This document shows positions 1-10,728 of a stretch of 64,000 nucleotides of DNA, one piece after another. Source of the stretch: Lineus longissimus (lineage: Eukaryota; Nemertea; Pilidiophora; Heteronemertea; Lineidae); contig NC_088309.1 of assembly GCF_910592395.1 (NCBI RefSeq), positions 2,544,501 through 2,608,500 on the forward strand, in the 5' to 3' direction. The position numbers were made by a program, and so were the translations under genes. Positions within the stretch are counted from its first letter, which is position 1, and the number at the start of each line of letters is the position of its first letter. The notes under the pieces were generated by a model. It was not told where the DNA came from. It searched no databases and was given only the letters and a program-made list of their open reading frames with translations.

Positions 1-16
1 TTTAATGTTTGAATGG

Positions 17-254
17 TGTCGGGGTAGGACTGTATAATTACTCAACTCTAACTCTTGTAATTCAATAAAACTGTCTATATTCATCTTCTCATCATAATAT
101 TCAGGTTTCTTTTCTTCATGTGCTCACAGCATCTCAGATGTCCTCCATCATTTTTTCTCAACACACTCCCCCCAGTGCTGCCACCTATGCTAATTACCTT
201 GAACTACAGTGTGTCCCAAAAAACTAAACTTATACAGGTTGTCCCAATGCGACA
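17..254 (-). repeat. 3' LTR of the BEL/Pao element
   Basis: 238-bp direct repeat, identical by eye to 7938-8175, with TGTCG...CGACA termini. It is the 3' LTR because the coding region runs on the minus strand. It directly follows the target-site copy AATGG at 12-16. Confidence 0.95.
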
Positions 255-256
255 TA

Positions 257-265
257 CTCCCCTCT
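257..265 (-). promoter_or_regulatory. Polypurine tract of the BEL/Pao element
   Basis: On the minus strand this reads AGAGGGGAG, two bases before the 3' LTR. That is the place and composition expected for the primer of plus-strand DNA synthesis. The rest of the 245 bases between the pol stop and the LTR shows no ORF of note. Confidence 0.65.
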
Positions 266-499
266 GAAATCTGAGCACCGAAAATTTCACGCTTACTGCA
301 ACACTGGCTAAAATATTGAAACGAATTATGCGAAATACCAACTGGCAAATATCGCTTGAACTATTCTCTCTACTCGTACTCCACAATTCGAATAAAGTAT
401 TTACTAAGTGAACGAAACCCTTAGTTGTATTTTCTTGTATATGTTGTAGTTCTCAATGCTCATAGAATGTCTCTAGTCACAATACTCCACTAACATTGG

Positions 500-3400
500 C
501 TAATCTGGATCTGAATCGCTTTCAACATCCTCTGGCACAATGGTGGTCTCCAATAGCCTCAGCTTCTGTACTGGACGTCTCATCAATCCCGATTTCGTCT
601 TCACCAGTACTGAGCGCACAAGACCGTCTCGTCCTGGAAAGATCTCCTCCACTCTTCCAAGCTTCCAATCCAGCTTCCTGGTGTTGTCCTCAGCGACTAG
701 AACAACGTCTCCCTCATGAAGGTTATCTCGAACCTCAGTCCACTTCCTCAGTTGATTCAGCTCAGTCAAATACTCCTTCGTCCATCGATTCCAAAAGATC
801 CTTGACAGGTGCTGATTATAGGCCCATCTCTTGCTCACTGCGACGGTAGTATGGCCTGCCAATGAGGCATCAGGCAGAACTTGTAGGCTCCGGCCAATCA
901 TCAGGTGTCCTGGAGTGATAGGCGACCAATCCTCTTTGTCTGCAGAGACACTAGTCAGGGGTCTAGAATTCAGTTGTGCTTCGATGTCCGAGAGTACAGT
1001 CTGCATCTCAAGGTATGTCAGGTGTGCTTTCCCAAGCACTCTCCTCAGTGGTTTCTTGACGCTTTGCACGAGTCTCTCATAGAATCCTCCGTGCCATGGG
1101 GCTCTCTCCGTGATAAAACGCCATGTTATTCCCTTTCCTGTTATCTCCTCATTAAGCTTGTTCTTTCCATTCTTCTGTTTGTAAAGAATCCTCAGCAAGG
1201 TGTCTGCCTTTTTGAATGTCTTTGCGTTGTCAGAGAGAATGAATACACATTTCCCTTTGCGATTCATCATGCGCTGCAGCCCAGCCATGAACTCTTCTGT
1301 AGTAAGATCTGGTGTGAGTTCCAGGTGCACTCCTCTAGTCACCATACACGTGAAGATCAGAATGTAAGCCTTCGTTGTCTCATCTCTGGACATCTTTACG
1401 TATAAAGGTCCTGCATAGTCTAATCCTATGTGCGTGAAAGGAAGACTCATGCTCACTCTTTCCACAGGCAGCGGCGCCATCTTTTGCTCAATCTCCTCTG
1501 GATCCTTACAAGCCTTGCACTTGTGAAGAATGCGTCTCACTTCCTGTCTCCCATGAATAAGCCAGCACTTGTTTCTCAAGAAAGCCAGGGTTTGTGCTGG
1601 TCCTGTGTGTAGGTTAATCTGGTGGTAGTACAGAACTAACTTATCCACAAATCGGTTGTGAGCAGGCAAGATGATGGGATGCTTAGTTTCCTCCGGCAAT
1701 GGGGCGTAATGAAGACGACCTCCCACTCGCATCACTTGATCCTTCTCGTCCCACTCTGGGCTCAATGGAGCCAGTTTACTCTCCATGGTGACCTGTCGTC
1801 CGGCTTTCAATTCCTCAATATCCTCCTGATACTTGAGCGATTGAGCCCATCTGATCCAGTGCAGCTCCTCCTGACGTCTGTCATTGAGAGTTGTTCCTGG
1901 AATGCTTTTCTCCTTGTCAGTTTCTCTCCCCTCGTTTTGATCTCTCCCCTCCTTTCGGGACCTATGGATCCTAATCCAACTCCTCGCTCTGCTCATTACC
2001 CTGATGAACTTCTGGTATGATGAGAATTTCTCAATGTATTTCTCAGCAGCAGCAATATCCGTCTTGGCTACAGCAGCAATACCAATCTGACGAAGTTTGG
2101 GCTTGGCTTTCGAGTCAGCTATTTCCTCATCCTCCTTCTTGCTCTTCTCTTGTTCTGGCCACTGTTCTTCACTTTCAGTCAGGAAGGATGGACCATTCCA
2201 CCACAATGAAGATTCAACCAGATTCTCAGCAGTAAGTCCTCGGGAACAAAGATCCGCAGGGTTCCATTTTCCTGGAACATGTCTCCAGTTGCAGGGTGGC
2301 ACTAAGTTCTGAATCTCAGCTACTCTGTTTGCGACAAATGTTTGCCATTTGTATGGTGGCTTGCTTAACCAGTGTGTGACAACCTTGGAATCTGTCCAGC
2401 AATTCACTGAAGCAATCGGAAGCTTGAGCTCTCTTTCCACATACTTTGTTAACCTTGCTGTCACCAGTGATGCCATGAGCTCCAGTTCCGGGATGCTCCT
2501 CCTCTTTCCCAGGGGTGCTACTCTGGTCTTTGAGCTGAGTAGAGCAACGTGACGTCTCTCAGTTGAATCCTGGCTAGTCAAATAGACCACTCCTCCGTAT
2601 GATGTCTCACATGCATCTCCAAAGCCGTGTAGGAAATATACTGGATCCTGGAAGTCAGCAGGCACAATACACCTCGGTATCTTGATGCTGTCCAGTAGTG
2701 TCACTTCAGATTTCCAGCGTTTCCACTCCTCCTCTATCTCCGATGGTAGCGCGTCGTCCCATCCTCCAGTTGTGACCCATGATTGTTGGAAAATTTGCTT
2801 AGCCTTGAGTACAAAGGGCGATAGCATGCCAAGTGGATCATAAATCCGATGGAGTTGTTTCAACACACTTCTCCTGGTCTCGATCTCCACATCCTCCATT
2901 TTGTCAACAAATGAGAACATGAGAACATCCTCCTTGGGTCGATATCTGACTCCCAGCGCCTTTGTTGAGATCTCTTCGCCAACCATCTTCTCTGTGAGCT
3001 CCGACGCGATGTCTTCCTTGGCAAGACCTGACAAAACTCCTGGTTTGTTGGATAGAAACTTCCTCATGTTCCATTCCGGGCTCAGAATCTCCTTCAGTCC
3101 AACTGCCAACTCCGCCACCTCATTATCCTCCTCATCTCCACTCAAAATATCATCCACGAAGATATTCTCCTCAATCTCTGCAGCAGCTTTTGGGTACTCC
3201 TCACGATGTGCCGCGACATGATCTAGCACAGTTTTGATGCTTGAGAATGGCGAAGACGTTAATCCGAAGGTGACTGTGGTCAATCTGAAAACTTCCGGCT
3301 CCTTATCCGTGTCCAAGTCTCTCCATAGGAATCTCTGGCTATCTCGATCTATCTCGTTCATACTTACCTGGAGGAACATCTTTTCGATATCCGCTATCAA

Positions 3401-6028
3401 TGCAATTCTGTGGCGCCTGAATCGCATCAAAACTCCAGGAAGGTCAGGTTGCAGGGCAGGTCCTGGTAATAAGGTGTCGTTGAGTGATACTCCATCCCGG
3501 CCTCTCATCGATCCATCGAAGACGATTCTAACCTTTGTTGTCGTCTTGTCCTCTCTCACTACTGGATGATGGGGCAAGTACCACACACTACGATCCTCCG
3601 GCTCCTTTTCCTCACTCACTCGTTCCGCTCGACCTTTCTTGATCAACTCATTGATTTGCTCCTGGTATCTCGCTGACAATGTAGGATCCTTTTTCAGTCT
3701 CTGCTCCAGACTACCAAGTCTCCTCATTGCTTGTTGTTTGTTTGATTTCAGAATTTTATCCTTCCACTCCGGATGTTTCAACAATCCTGTCTCATAACCA
3801 TCCTTGATCTTGATTGTTTTCTCCTTGTGCTGTCTCAGGGCTTCAGTCTCAAGCTCTGAGAGGTGCTGGTTTTTCTCATTTGGTAGGATCCCTATGTGCT
3901 CCGTCTCCCAGTGCTTGGTCGCGATGTCTATCTCGCTGGACAGTTGAAATGTTGAATGATTGACTGGCAACGTTGTGTGGCTTTCCTGATCAGCGGGACA
4001 GGTTCCGGACACGATCCAACCAATGTGACTCCTCTGCGCTGAAAGACTGTTTCCTGATCCAAAGACTCTCTTATCCTGTAAGATTTTCATTGAATCCTGG
4101 ATTCCTAACAGAACATCCACCGATTGACGTTTTCTCGGGAACTCATCAGCTATCTGGAGGTCTCTCAGCTGTTCAATCTTTGACAAATCCTCATTGACTT
4201 CATTGATATCAGCACATGGATTTTCTAGAACATAGGCGATGATTTCGAACGTCTCTCCCTTCCATTTGGGTAGTATGCTCGACAAATGAAACTTGACTCG
4301 TTGGGTATCAAGTGTCATGACCTTTCCTCCTGCTAAGGTAAACTCTGCTGCAACTGGTTGACCATGCAGCTGCAAACTCCTTGCCATTCGCTTGCTGACA
4401 AATGTGGCTCCACTCCCTGAGTCAAAGAGAACTCGTCCATGTGCGACTGCATTCCTCGACTCCAATTTCGCTAGGCCTGTCTGTAACAGTACTTCACCAT
4501 CTGTCTCTCTGGCTTTCACGAAGTAGTGGGGTGATTTCACGGTCTCCTCAGGCTTGTTACCATCTCCACTTGTCTCCTTTTCGCTCGATGTTTCCTGGTT
4601 GCTCCCAGTCTTGTTTCCTCCTTGCTTGTCGAAATGTAAGAGTGTGTGATGCTTCCTCGAGCAATTCTTACAGCTAGATGACCGACATGCATCCACAAAG
4701 TGAGTAGTCCGCAAGCAGTTGAAACATGCCTTTGACGCTTTCACTTTCTCAACTCGCTCTGACACAGGCATCGACTTCACTGTTGGACAACTTGATGAGA
4801 AGTGCCTAAGTTGACAGAATATGCACGATTCCTCCTTGTTGGGTTTCGGTGTCCTCTGAGATATCTGAAGAGCATGACCTGTAGGCTTCTTAGATTCCTT
4901 CTGGTAATCCTTAACCCACTTCTTCTCTTTCTCCTTCTCCTTCTCGGGTTTATCTCGTTTGCTTGGCTCCGTTCGCCTCGCAACCTTGACGGCATCTTGC
5001 AGCTTCTCCAAAAGAGTGTCGAAACGTATCGGTAATTCCGACGTCGTCCCCATCGACTTCTCCTCTTTGATTATCTCTCCATCCCATTTTTTGAGAAGTC
5101 CCTTTGGCAGTTTTGGTCGGACAAGGGCTGTAAAGATCCAGCTTGCCCTTACCACGTGTTTGTCATCTTCTGTTCGTTTCATGATGTAATTCCAGTTGGA
5201 ATTAAGCAGGTTGTAGAGAGAATCAAGATCCTTTGCTGAGGGCGAACTGACAGCAGGCACTGCAGCAATCTCGTTCACTGCCTTCTGGATCTTTGTCAAC
5301 ACATCTCCGTACCTATTCTCCAAAAACTCAAGGATGTCATCTGAACTTGGATCCTTTAGTCCACTGATGAGTTTGGATACCTCTCCATCAACTAATGATA
5401 TGACTATGTGGGTCTTTTCCACCTCGCTATAGCCTGGTTTTTCTAATTCAGTCTCTACCAGTTGTTTCCACTGGTCAAACAACTCGACATCACCTTTGAA
5501 TTTCGGTATCTGAACATAACGCTTCTTGTGCGATAAGGTCCCTAGAATCCTTTCTAACTGATCACCAGAAATTCCTGTTTGTACTGATTCCAGGGTCTCC
5601 TTCATGGCGGCGGCAAAGTGCTCAGGTGTGAAAGTATCACTCGACTTCTCCGACGGGGTACGCCTCTCCTTCTCAGCATCCGCTTGCAGTTGTTGAACCA
5701 TGGCAGAAATGTCGTAGTACTGGGTGCGATACCTCTCCTCTGACTCAGTCTCAACTCTCAAGGCTTCATCGTTCAGTTTCCCTAAATCAGGATGGAAGTC
5801 CACCTCAGTCTGTACGTCCTTCAATTCACCGTAGACCGCATTCAGCTCTTCCATGGCATTACCCGTTTTTCGCACGGCTGTCTCAAACTGGGTAACGCGA
5901 TCTCCTTTGTCGTACAAGTTACATGCTTCCCTGTAATACCTTGTCACAGTGTTTTCCTGTCGAGTGTACTTCCCGCGACATATTTTGCGTTTATCACACA
6001 GTGATTGCAAGGTTGGTGGTTCACCCAT
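500..6028 (-). CDS. BEL/Pao gag-pol polyprotein, 1842 residues
   Basis: One uninterrupted ORF encoding gag and pol without a frameshift. Approximate domains: gag coiled/helical region 1-390; Cys-rich zinc-knuckle region 398-465 (CIFC, CFNC and CKNC pairs); aspartic protease with DSGSG near 535; reverse transcriptase 800-980, with LIADIEKMFLQV near 879 and the catalytic FVDD box near 956; RNase H region with HGFGDA near 1133; integrase HHCC zinc finger about 1469-1505; integrase core with acidic residues in GLDYAG (~1536), SDNAKTF (~1600) and GGFYERLV (~1648); and a C-terminal integrase-associated domain after 1740. FVDD in place of YVDD and the Pao-type protease/RT arrangement fit BEL/Pao. 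The start at 6028 has a favourable ACCATGG context. The product copies its own RNA into DNA and integrates it. Confidence 0.95.
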   Translation of the reverse strand: MGEPPTLQSLCDKRKICRGKYTRQENTVTRYYREACNLYDKGDRVTQFETAVRKTGNAMEELNAVYGELKDVQTEVDFHPDLGKLNDEALRVETESEERYRTQYYDISAMVQQLQADAEKERRTPSEKSSDTFTPEHFAAAMKETLESVQTGISGDQLERILGTLSHKKRYVQIPKFKGDVELFDQWKQLVETELEKPGYSEVEKTHIVISLVDGEVSKLISGLKDPSSDDILEFLENRYGDVLTKIQKAVNEIAAVPAVSSPSAKDLDSLYNLLNSNWNYIMKRTEDDKHVVRASWIFTALVRPKLPKGLLKKWDGEIIKEEKSMGTTSELPIRFDTLLEKLQDAVKVARRTEPSKRDKPEKEKEKEKKWVKDYQKESKKPTGHALQISQRTPKPNKEESCIFCQLRHFSSSCPTVKSMPVSERVEKVKASKACFNCLRTTHFVDACRSSSCKNCSRKHHTLLHFDKQGGNKTGSNQETSSEKETSGDGNKPEETVKSPHYFVKARETDGEVLLQTGLAKLESRNAVAHGRVLFDSGSGATFVSKRMARSLQLHGQPVAAEFTLAGGKVMTLDTQRVKFHLSSILPKWKGETFEIIAYVLENPCADINEVNEDLSKIEQLRDLQIADEFPRKRQSVDVLLGIQDSMKILQDKRVFGSGNSLSAQRSHIGWIVSGTCPADQESHTTLPVNHSTFQLSSEIDIATKHWETEHIGILPNEKNQHLSELETEALRQHKEKTIKIKDGYETGLLKHPEWKDKILKSNKQQAMRRLGSLEQRLKKDPTLSARYQEQINELIKKGRAERVSEEKEPEDRSVWYLPHHPVVREDKTTTKVRIVFDGSMRGRDGVSLNDTLLPGPALQPDLPGVLMRFRRHRIALIADIEKMFLQVSMNEIDRDSQRFLWRDLDTDKEPEVFRLTTVTFGLTSSPFSSIKTVLDHVAAHREEYPKAAAEIEENIFVDDILSGDEEDNEVAELAVGLKEILSPEWNMRKFLSNKPGVLSGLAKEDIASELTEKMVGEEISTKALGVRYRPKEDVLMFSFVDKMEDVEIETRRSVLKQLHRIYDPLGMLSPFVLKAKQIFQQSWVTTGGWDDALPSEIEEEWKRWKSEVTLLDSIKIPRCIVPADFQDPVYFLHGFGDACETSYGGVVYLTSQDSTERRHVALLSSKTRVAPLGKRRSIPELELMASLVTARLTKYVERELKLPIASVNCWTDSKVVTHWLSKPPYKWQTFVANRVAEIQNLVPPCNWRHVPGKWNPADLCSRGLTAENLVESSLWWNGPSFLTESEEQWPEQEKSKKEDEEIADSKAKPKLRQIGIAAVAKTDIAAAEKYIEKFSSYQKFIRVMSRARSWIRIHRSRKEGRDQNEGRETDKEKSIPGTTLNDRRQEELHWIRWAQSLKYQEDIEELKAGRQVTMESKLAPLSPEWDEKDQVMRVGGRLHYAPLPEETKHPIILPAHNRFVDKLVLYYHQINLHTGPAQTLAFLRNKCWLIHGRQEVRRILHKCKACKDPEEIEQKMAPLPVERVSMSLPFTHIGLDYAGPLYVKMSRDETTKAYILIFTCMVTRGVHLELTPDLTTEEFMAGLQRMMNRKGKCVFILSDNAKTFKKADTLLRILYKQKNGKNKLNEEITGKGITWRFITERAPWHGGFYERLVQSVKKPLRRVLGKAHLTYLEMQTVLSDIEAQLNSRPLTSVSADKEDWSPITPGHLMIGRSLQVLPDASLAGHTTVAVSKRWAYNQHLSRIFWNRWTKEYLTELNQLRKWTEVRDNLHEGDVVLVAEDNTRKLDWKLGRVEEIFPGRDGLVRSVLVKTKSGLMRRPVQKLRLLETTIVPEDVESDSDPD

Positions 6029-7937
6029 GGTTGCAGTTTACTCAAAACTCAAAACTCAAAAAACTCAGATCTCAGAGAGAATGACTGAAATAAGCACAGT
6101 AGCAATCTAAACCCTTGGAATTTCAGCCAGTTGATAAATTCCCTGTGTCAATATGACATGAACTCAACCCTGTAGTATCATGAACAGCATAGAGAGCAGC
6201 ACAAGAAATTTCTCAAACCCCAGATAAACTCAGATGAAACGTTGCAAAATAGAACCTTAGGAAAAGTGTAGCTGTGAACACATGAAAGCGACAATACAAA
6301 ATGGTAGCATAGAAGTTGGCTTGAAATGCAACTAAAATATGCAAGATGAATTGGCACTGCTAACACCGTACACGTTGGGTGTTATGAACTCGCAAAGTGA
6401 TATTCCAAGTTTCACCAAGGCCTACTCATAAGCATGACAACGTAACAACAACTCGTGTGTTCTACTCAAGAAAGACGCAAATTCTCCACTTAACACTGAT
6501 GTGGTAAACTTGCTAACACTGTAAGGTCACTCAAAACCCACAGTGAGACTCTAAACTCAACTCGATGTTGGCGTGTAGCAAGGTCAAATTACAACCTCTA
6601 CTTACAGCGAAGATTCTCAATCTCGACTCAAGATAGCGTGCAGCAAGGCCAAATTACAACCTGTAACTGCAGCGAAGATTCTCAAACTCAACTCAAGTTA
6701 GTGTGCAGCAAGGTCAAATTACAACCTGTAACTGCAGCGAAGATTCTCAAGACCAAATACAGCTTTTAGTCAGAAGAAATACTCATAACTCGTAGTATGC
6801 AGTAGGTCAACTTACAACCTAAAGCATAGACTCATGTGGTGATTCTAGTACAAAGGCCTACTCAAACCTAGACTAGATGCTCAAAAACTCAAGACACAGT
6901 TACAATGTACATGTACAATGAAATCCCACAGTAAAAGGCCAACTTCTATACCAAATACTAGGCAAAGTTCATAAATTTACTCAATATCTGAAAGAGAATT
7001 CAAATATTAGTTCATGCATATCATGTGTGTGACAACAATGCACAAAGCTGGAATGTAGCAGTCCTTGGAAGATGGTGACTCGCTAACTCGGTAATGTCTC
7101 TTGGAATCAGAGGCTGGTGCTCGGTTCAAACAGTTCAGTTCATCAATGCAGCACGGCATGGACATCGGATGACCTTGAACTTGGGTGGAAGTGTTACTCG
7201 GATATTGAGCATAAATTGACGATGCTCAAAGATGACGACGATGCTAACAGCTATCGACGATTGCTCGATGTTGAGAACGACAGTTCTCACACAGGGACGA
7301 GGAACGAAGAAACTCGTTGATCGTCTGGCTTTGAGAACACAATTACTCGACAGTGTTCTCCGACTCGACTCGTTAGACGCTCAACACACTCTTGTGTAGG
7401 ATCACATCAGCCACGAATTTGGCAAATGATGTGCGAATGATGCTCATCGACGATGTACCAGCTACTCGACAATGCTGGGATGTTGAGAACACGACAACTC
7501 GACAGTGTTCTCCGACTCGGTGACTCGACGAAACTCAAGCGTTGGTGGGATCAGCAACGACAGGAATTCGACAATCCGCGACCATCGATGTGACATACAA
7601 CTGGACTTTGAATGTCACTTGACTCTTCCTCAGCATGCTGCCTGTGCTCAAAGCTCACTCGGATTTGAACTGACGTGGTGTTCCAAAATCCAAGGTTGAT
7701 GGAGGGACAGCACAATTAATGTTCTCTTGTCGTCTTAACGGCATCCAAATTGCAACAGCAGTCCTTCATTTGGATGATTTCAGCATGCATATGCATTTGC
7801 ACTGAGCAGCATACTAGCATAGGCCAAATGCACAGGCCAACTCTGTACAAAATGTACATGGATAGCACATGGTTTCTCACTTTTTACAGTTCTCAAATGT
7901 CACCTCACTGCTCCACTATCCGGTCGGAGAGACCTAA
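6029..7937 (-). other. 5' leader of the BEL/Pao element
   Basis: About 1.9 kb between the 5' LTR and gag-pol, with no long ORF on the minus strand. It holds a three-copy 65-bp tandem repeat (6555-6750), a duplicated 23-bp motif (7345-7367 and 7497-7519) and many ACTCGA/TTGAGAAC words. It presumably carries primer binding and RNA packaging signals. The bases just inside the 5' LTR do not start with TGG, so I could not assign a primer tRNA. Confidence 0.7.
6555..6750. repeat. 65-bp tandem repeat in the BEL/Pao leader
   Basis: The word AGCAAGGTCAAATTACAACC recurs with starts at 6577, 6642 (one change) and 6707, giving a 65-bp period over about three copies. Each copy also carries GCGAAGATTCTCAA. 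A degenerate fourth partial copy follows near 6799. Confidence 0.85.
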
Positions 7938-8175
7938 TGTCGGGGTAGGACTGTATAATTACTCAACTCTAACTCTTGTAATTCAATAAAACTGTCTATA
8001 TTCATCTTCTCATCATAATATTCAGGTTTCTTTTCTTCATGTGCTCACAGCATCTCAGATGTCCTCCATCATTTTTTCTCAACACACTCCCCCCAGTGCT
8101 GCCACCTATGCTAATTACCTTGAACTACAGTGTGTCCCAAAAAACTAAACTTATACAGGTTGTCCCAATGCGACA
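7938..8175 (-). repeat. 5' LTR of the BEL/Pao element
   Basis: 238-bp copy of the LTR at 17-254 with no difference that I could see. On the minus strand it carries a TATAAG word about 20 bases from its start, a candidate core promoter for the element's transcript. It is followed on the plus strand by the second AATGG target-site copy at 8176-8180. Confidence 0.95.
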
Positions 8176-8801
8176 AATGGCTTTATCAAAAAAGTTTTTG
8201 GTAGCGAGGTCAACAGGGTCAAAAGAAATAGTCTTTGGCGCCAATGATGTCAGCAATGGCGAATTTGAATTGAGATTCGATTCCTTTGTAGTCGGAAGTG
8301 CGCAAGCACACGGCAATCGTATTTATTTAGCTCCGTGCACGTGATTTGAAGGGACAGTTTGGGTGTGGGATTTAGGTGACCAGGAAGATGATATGTAATT
8401 TGAATCTATCCGCCTGCAGCTCATCAGTGTAGTTACAAACTAAATGCTCATCACTGATAATGAATTTAGCGCCGACATGTCAAACCATTCTCTGGAGTGC
8501 TCGAACACCTAAATCAGTGTGATGTTCAGCTTGAAAAGTTCGGGTGAAGGGGTTTTCTTCGTGATAATATTCATAATGGTATAAGGTGGTGGTATAAGAG
8601 GGCCGGCGAACTGGAAGAAGAGGGAGCGTGCTTTGCATTTCTCATCAACATTCCTGGACAGGTGTGTTCCAAAATTTCATGAGTGGTATATTAAAAACGT
8701 TTACATCAATTAGGAGCCTTGCGTTTGGTACACCCGCTTGTATCCGCGCCTAATAAACGTACATGAATGAATAATAGCGAGAACATTTTTCACAAATCTC
8801 G

Positions 8802-8880
8802 AAAAAATAGATTCGCCGGGGTTCGAACTCGTGACCATCCATTCCACAGTGTAACCGTCTAACCGCCGAGGCCATCAAGG
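8802..8880 (-). other. tRNA-like pol III unit in satellite copy 1
   Basis: On the minus strand: an A-box-like TGGCCTCGGCGG, a perfect B-box GTTCGAACC about 40 bases further on, then a T6 run (8802-8807) suitable as a pol III terminator, all within about 79 nt. The T-arm stem does not pair properly and no matching acceptor stem is visible, so it is not a functional tRNA. It looks like the head of a tRNA-derived SINE captured in the satellite. Confidence 0.5.
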
Positions 8881-9726
8881 CTTTAATGGCAGACCGCGGG
8901 ATTTTCGTTGGTCAAGTCGTCGGCATATTGAAGAAGCGCCATGATTGTGACGAGGTTATACACTGGCGGAAGGGTAATTGGGTACAAATAGTTCCAAGCT
9001 AACCGTATAATTCGATAATGCGACAGTTATTTCTTGATATATCGCATTTATATAGCTCGGTGATATTATAGATAATGTTCGTAGTTGATTTTAATGTTTG
9101 AATGGCTTTATCAAAAAAGTTTTTGGTAGCGAGGTCAACAGGGTCAAAAGAAATAGTCTTTGGCGCCAATGATGTCAGCAATGGCGAATTTGAATTGAGA
9201 TTCGATTCCTTTGTAGTCGGAAGTGCGCAAGCACACGGCAATCGTATTTATTTAGCTCCGTGCACGTGATTTGAAGGGACAGTTTGGGTGTGGGATTTAG
9301 GTGACCAGGAAGATGATATGTAATTTGAATCTATCCGCCTGCAGCTCATCAGTGTAGTTACAAACTAAATGCTCATCACTGATAATGAATTTAGCGCCGA
9401 CATGTCAAACCATTCTCTGGAGTGCTCGAACACCTAAATCAGTGTGATGTTCAGCTTGAAAAGTTCGGGTGAAGGGGTTTTCTTCGTGATAATATTCATA
9501 ATGGTATAAGGTGGTGGTATAAGAGGGCCGGCGAACTGGAAGAAGAGGGAGCGTGCTTTGCATTTCTCATCAACATTCCTGGACAGGTGTGTTCCAAAAT
9601 TTCATGAGTGGTATATTAAAAACGTTTACATCAATTAGGAGCCTTGCGTTTGGTACACCCGCTTGTATCCGCGCCTGATAAACGTATATGAATGAATAAT
9701 AGCGAGAACATTTTTCACAAATCTCG

Positions 9727-9805
9727 AAAAAATAGATTCGCCGGGGTTCGAACTCGTGACCAACCATTCCACAGTGTAACCGTCTAACCGCCGAGGCCAT
9801 CAAGG
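9727..9805 (-). other. tRNA-like pol III unit in satellite copy 2
   Basis: Same A-box, B-box and T-run arrangement as in copy 1, with one visible base change between the boxes (CAACC for CATCC on the plus strand). The box sequences themselves are unchanged. Confidence 0.5.
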
Positions 9806-10649
9806 CTTTAATGGTAGACCGGGATTTTCGTTGGTCAAGTCGTCGGCATATTGAAGAAGCGCCATGATTGTGACGAGGTTATACACTGTCGGAAGGGTAA
9901 TTGGGTACAAATAGTTCCAAGCTAACCGTATAATTCGATAATGCGACAGTTATTTCTTGATATATCGCATTTATATAGCTCGGTGATATTATAGATAATG
10001 TTTGCAGTTGATTTTAATGTTTGAATGGCTTTATCAAAAAAGTTTTTGGAAGCGAGGTCAACAGGGTCAAAAGAAATAGTCTTTGGCGCCAATGATGTCA
10101 GCAATGGCGAATTTGAATTGAGATTCGATTCCTTTGTAGTCGGAAGTGCGCAAGCACACGGCAATCGTATTTATTTAGCTCCGTGCACGTGATTTGAAGG
10201 GACAGTTTGGGTGTGGGATTTAGGTGACCAGGAAGATGATATGTAATTTGAATCTATCCGCCTGCAGCTCATCAGTGTAGTTACAAACTAAATGCTCATC
10301 ACTGATAATGAATTTAGCGCCGACATGTCAAACCATTCTCTGGAGTGCTCGAACACCTAAATCAGTGTGTAGTTCAGCTTGAAAAGTTCGGGTGAAGGGG
10401 TTTTCTTCGTGATAATATTCATAATGGTATAAGGTGGTGGTATAAGAGGGCCGGCGAACTGGAAGAAGAGGGAGCGTGCTTTGCATTTCTCATCAACATT
10501 CCTGGACAGGTGTGTTCCAAAATTTCAAGAGTGGTATATTAAAAACGTTTACATCAATTAGGAGCCTTGCGTCTGGTACACCCGCTTGTTTCCGCGCCTG
10601 ATAAACGTACATGAATGAATAATAGCGAGAACATTTTTCACAAATCTCG

Positions 10650-10728
10650 AAAAAATAGATTCGCCGGGGTTCGAACTCGTGACCAACCATTCCACAGTGT
10701 AACCGTCTAACCGCCGAGGCCATCAAGG
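10650..10728 (-). other. tRNA-like pol III unit in satellite copy 3
   Basis: Third copy with unchanged box sequences and terminator run. The partial fourth satellite unit stops before this segment. Confidence 0.5.

Larger units (their letters stand above)
17..8175 (-). mobile_element. Complete BEL/Pao LTR retrotransposon
   Basis: Full-length LTR retrotransposon of the BEL/Pao superfamily, read on the minus strand. Seen directly: two 238-bp direct LTRs (17-254 and 7938-8175) that begin TGTCG and end CGACA; a 5-bp target-site duplication AATGG at 12-16 and 8176-8180; a purine tract next to the 3' LTR; and a single 1842-codon gag-pol ORF. The neighbouring satellite units preserve the empty site, which reads GAATGGCTTTATC without the element. 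I found no frameshift or stop in the coding region and no LTR difference, so the copy looks recent and possibly mobilisable. There is no env-like ORF between the pol stop at 500 and the 3' LTR. Superfamily assignment rests on the domain order protease, RT, RNase H, integrase and on the gag zinc-knuckle pattern. Confidence 0.95.

Noticed and set aside
496-849. Plus-strand ORFs across 496-5200
   Set aside because: They are antisense shadows of the gag-pol ORF and have no coding features of their own.
8039-8344. 101-codon plus-strand ORF spanning the LTR and satellite
   Set aside because: It crosses the LTR boundary into satellite DNA and is the accidental product of the insertion.
8802-8880. 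Functional tRNA gene
   Set aside because: A- and B-box are present, but the T-stem has mismatches and no acceptor stem pairs, so it is only tRNA-derived.
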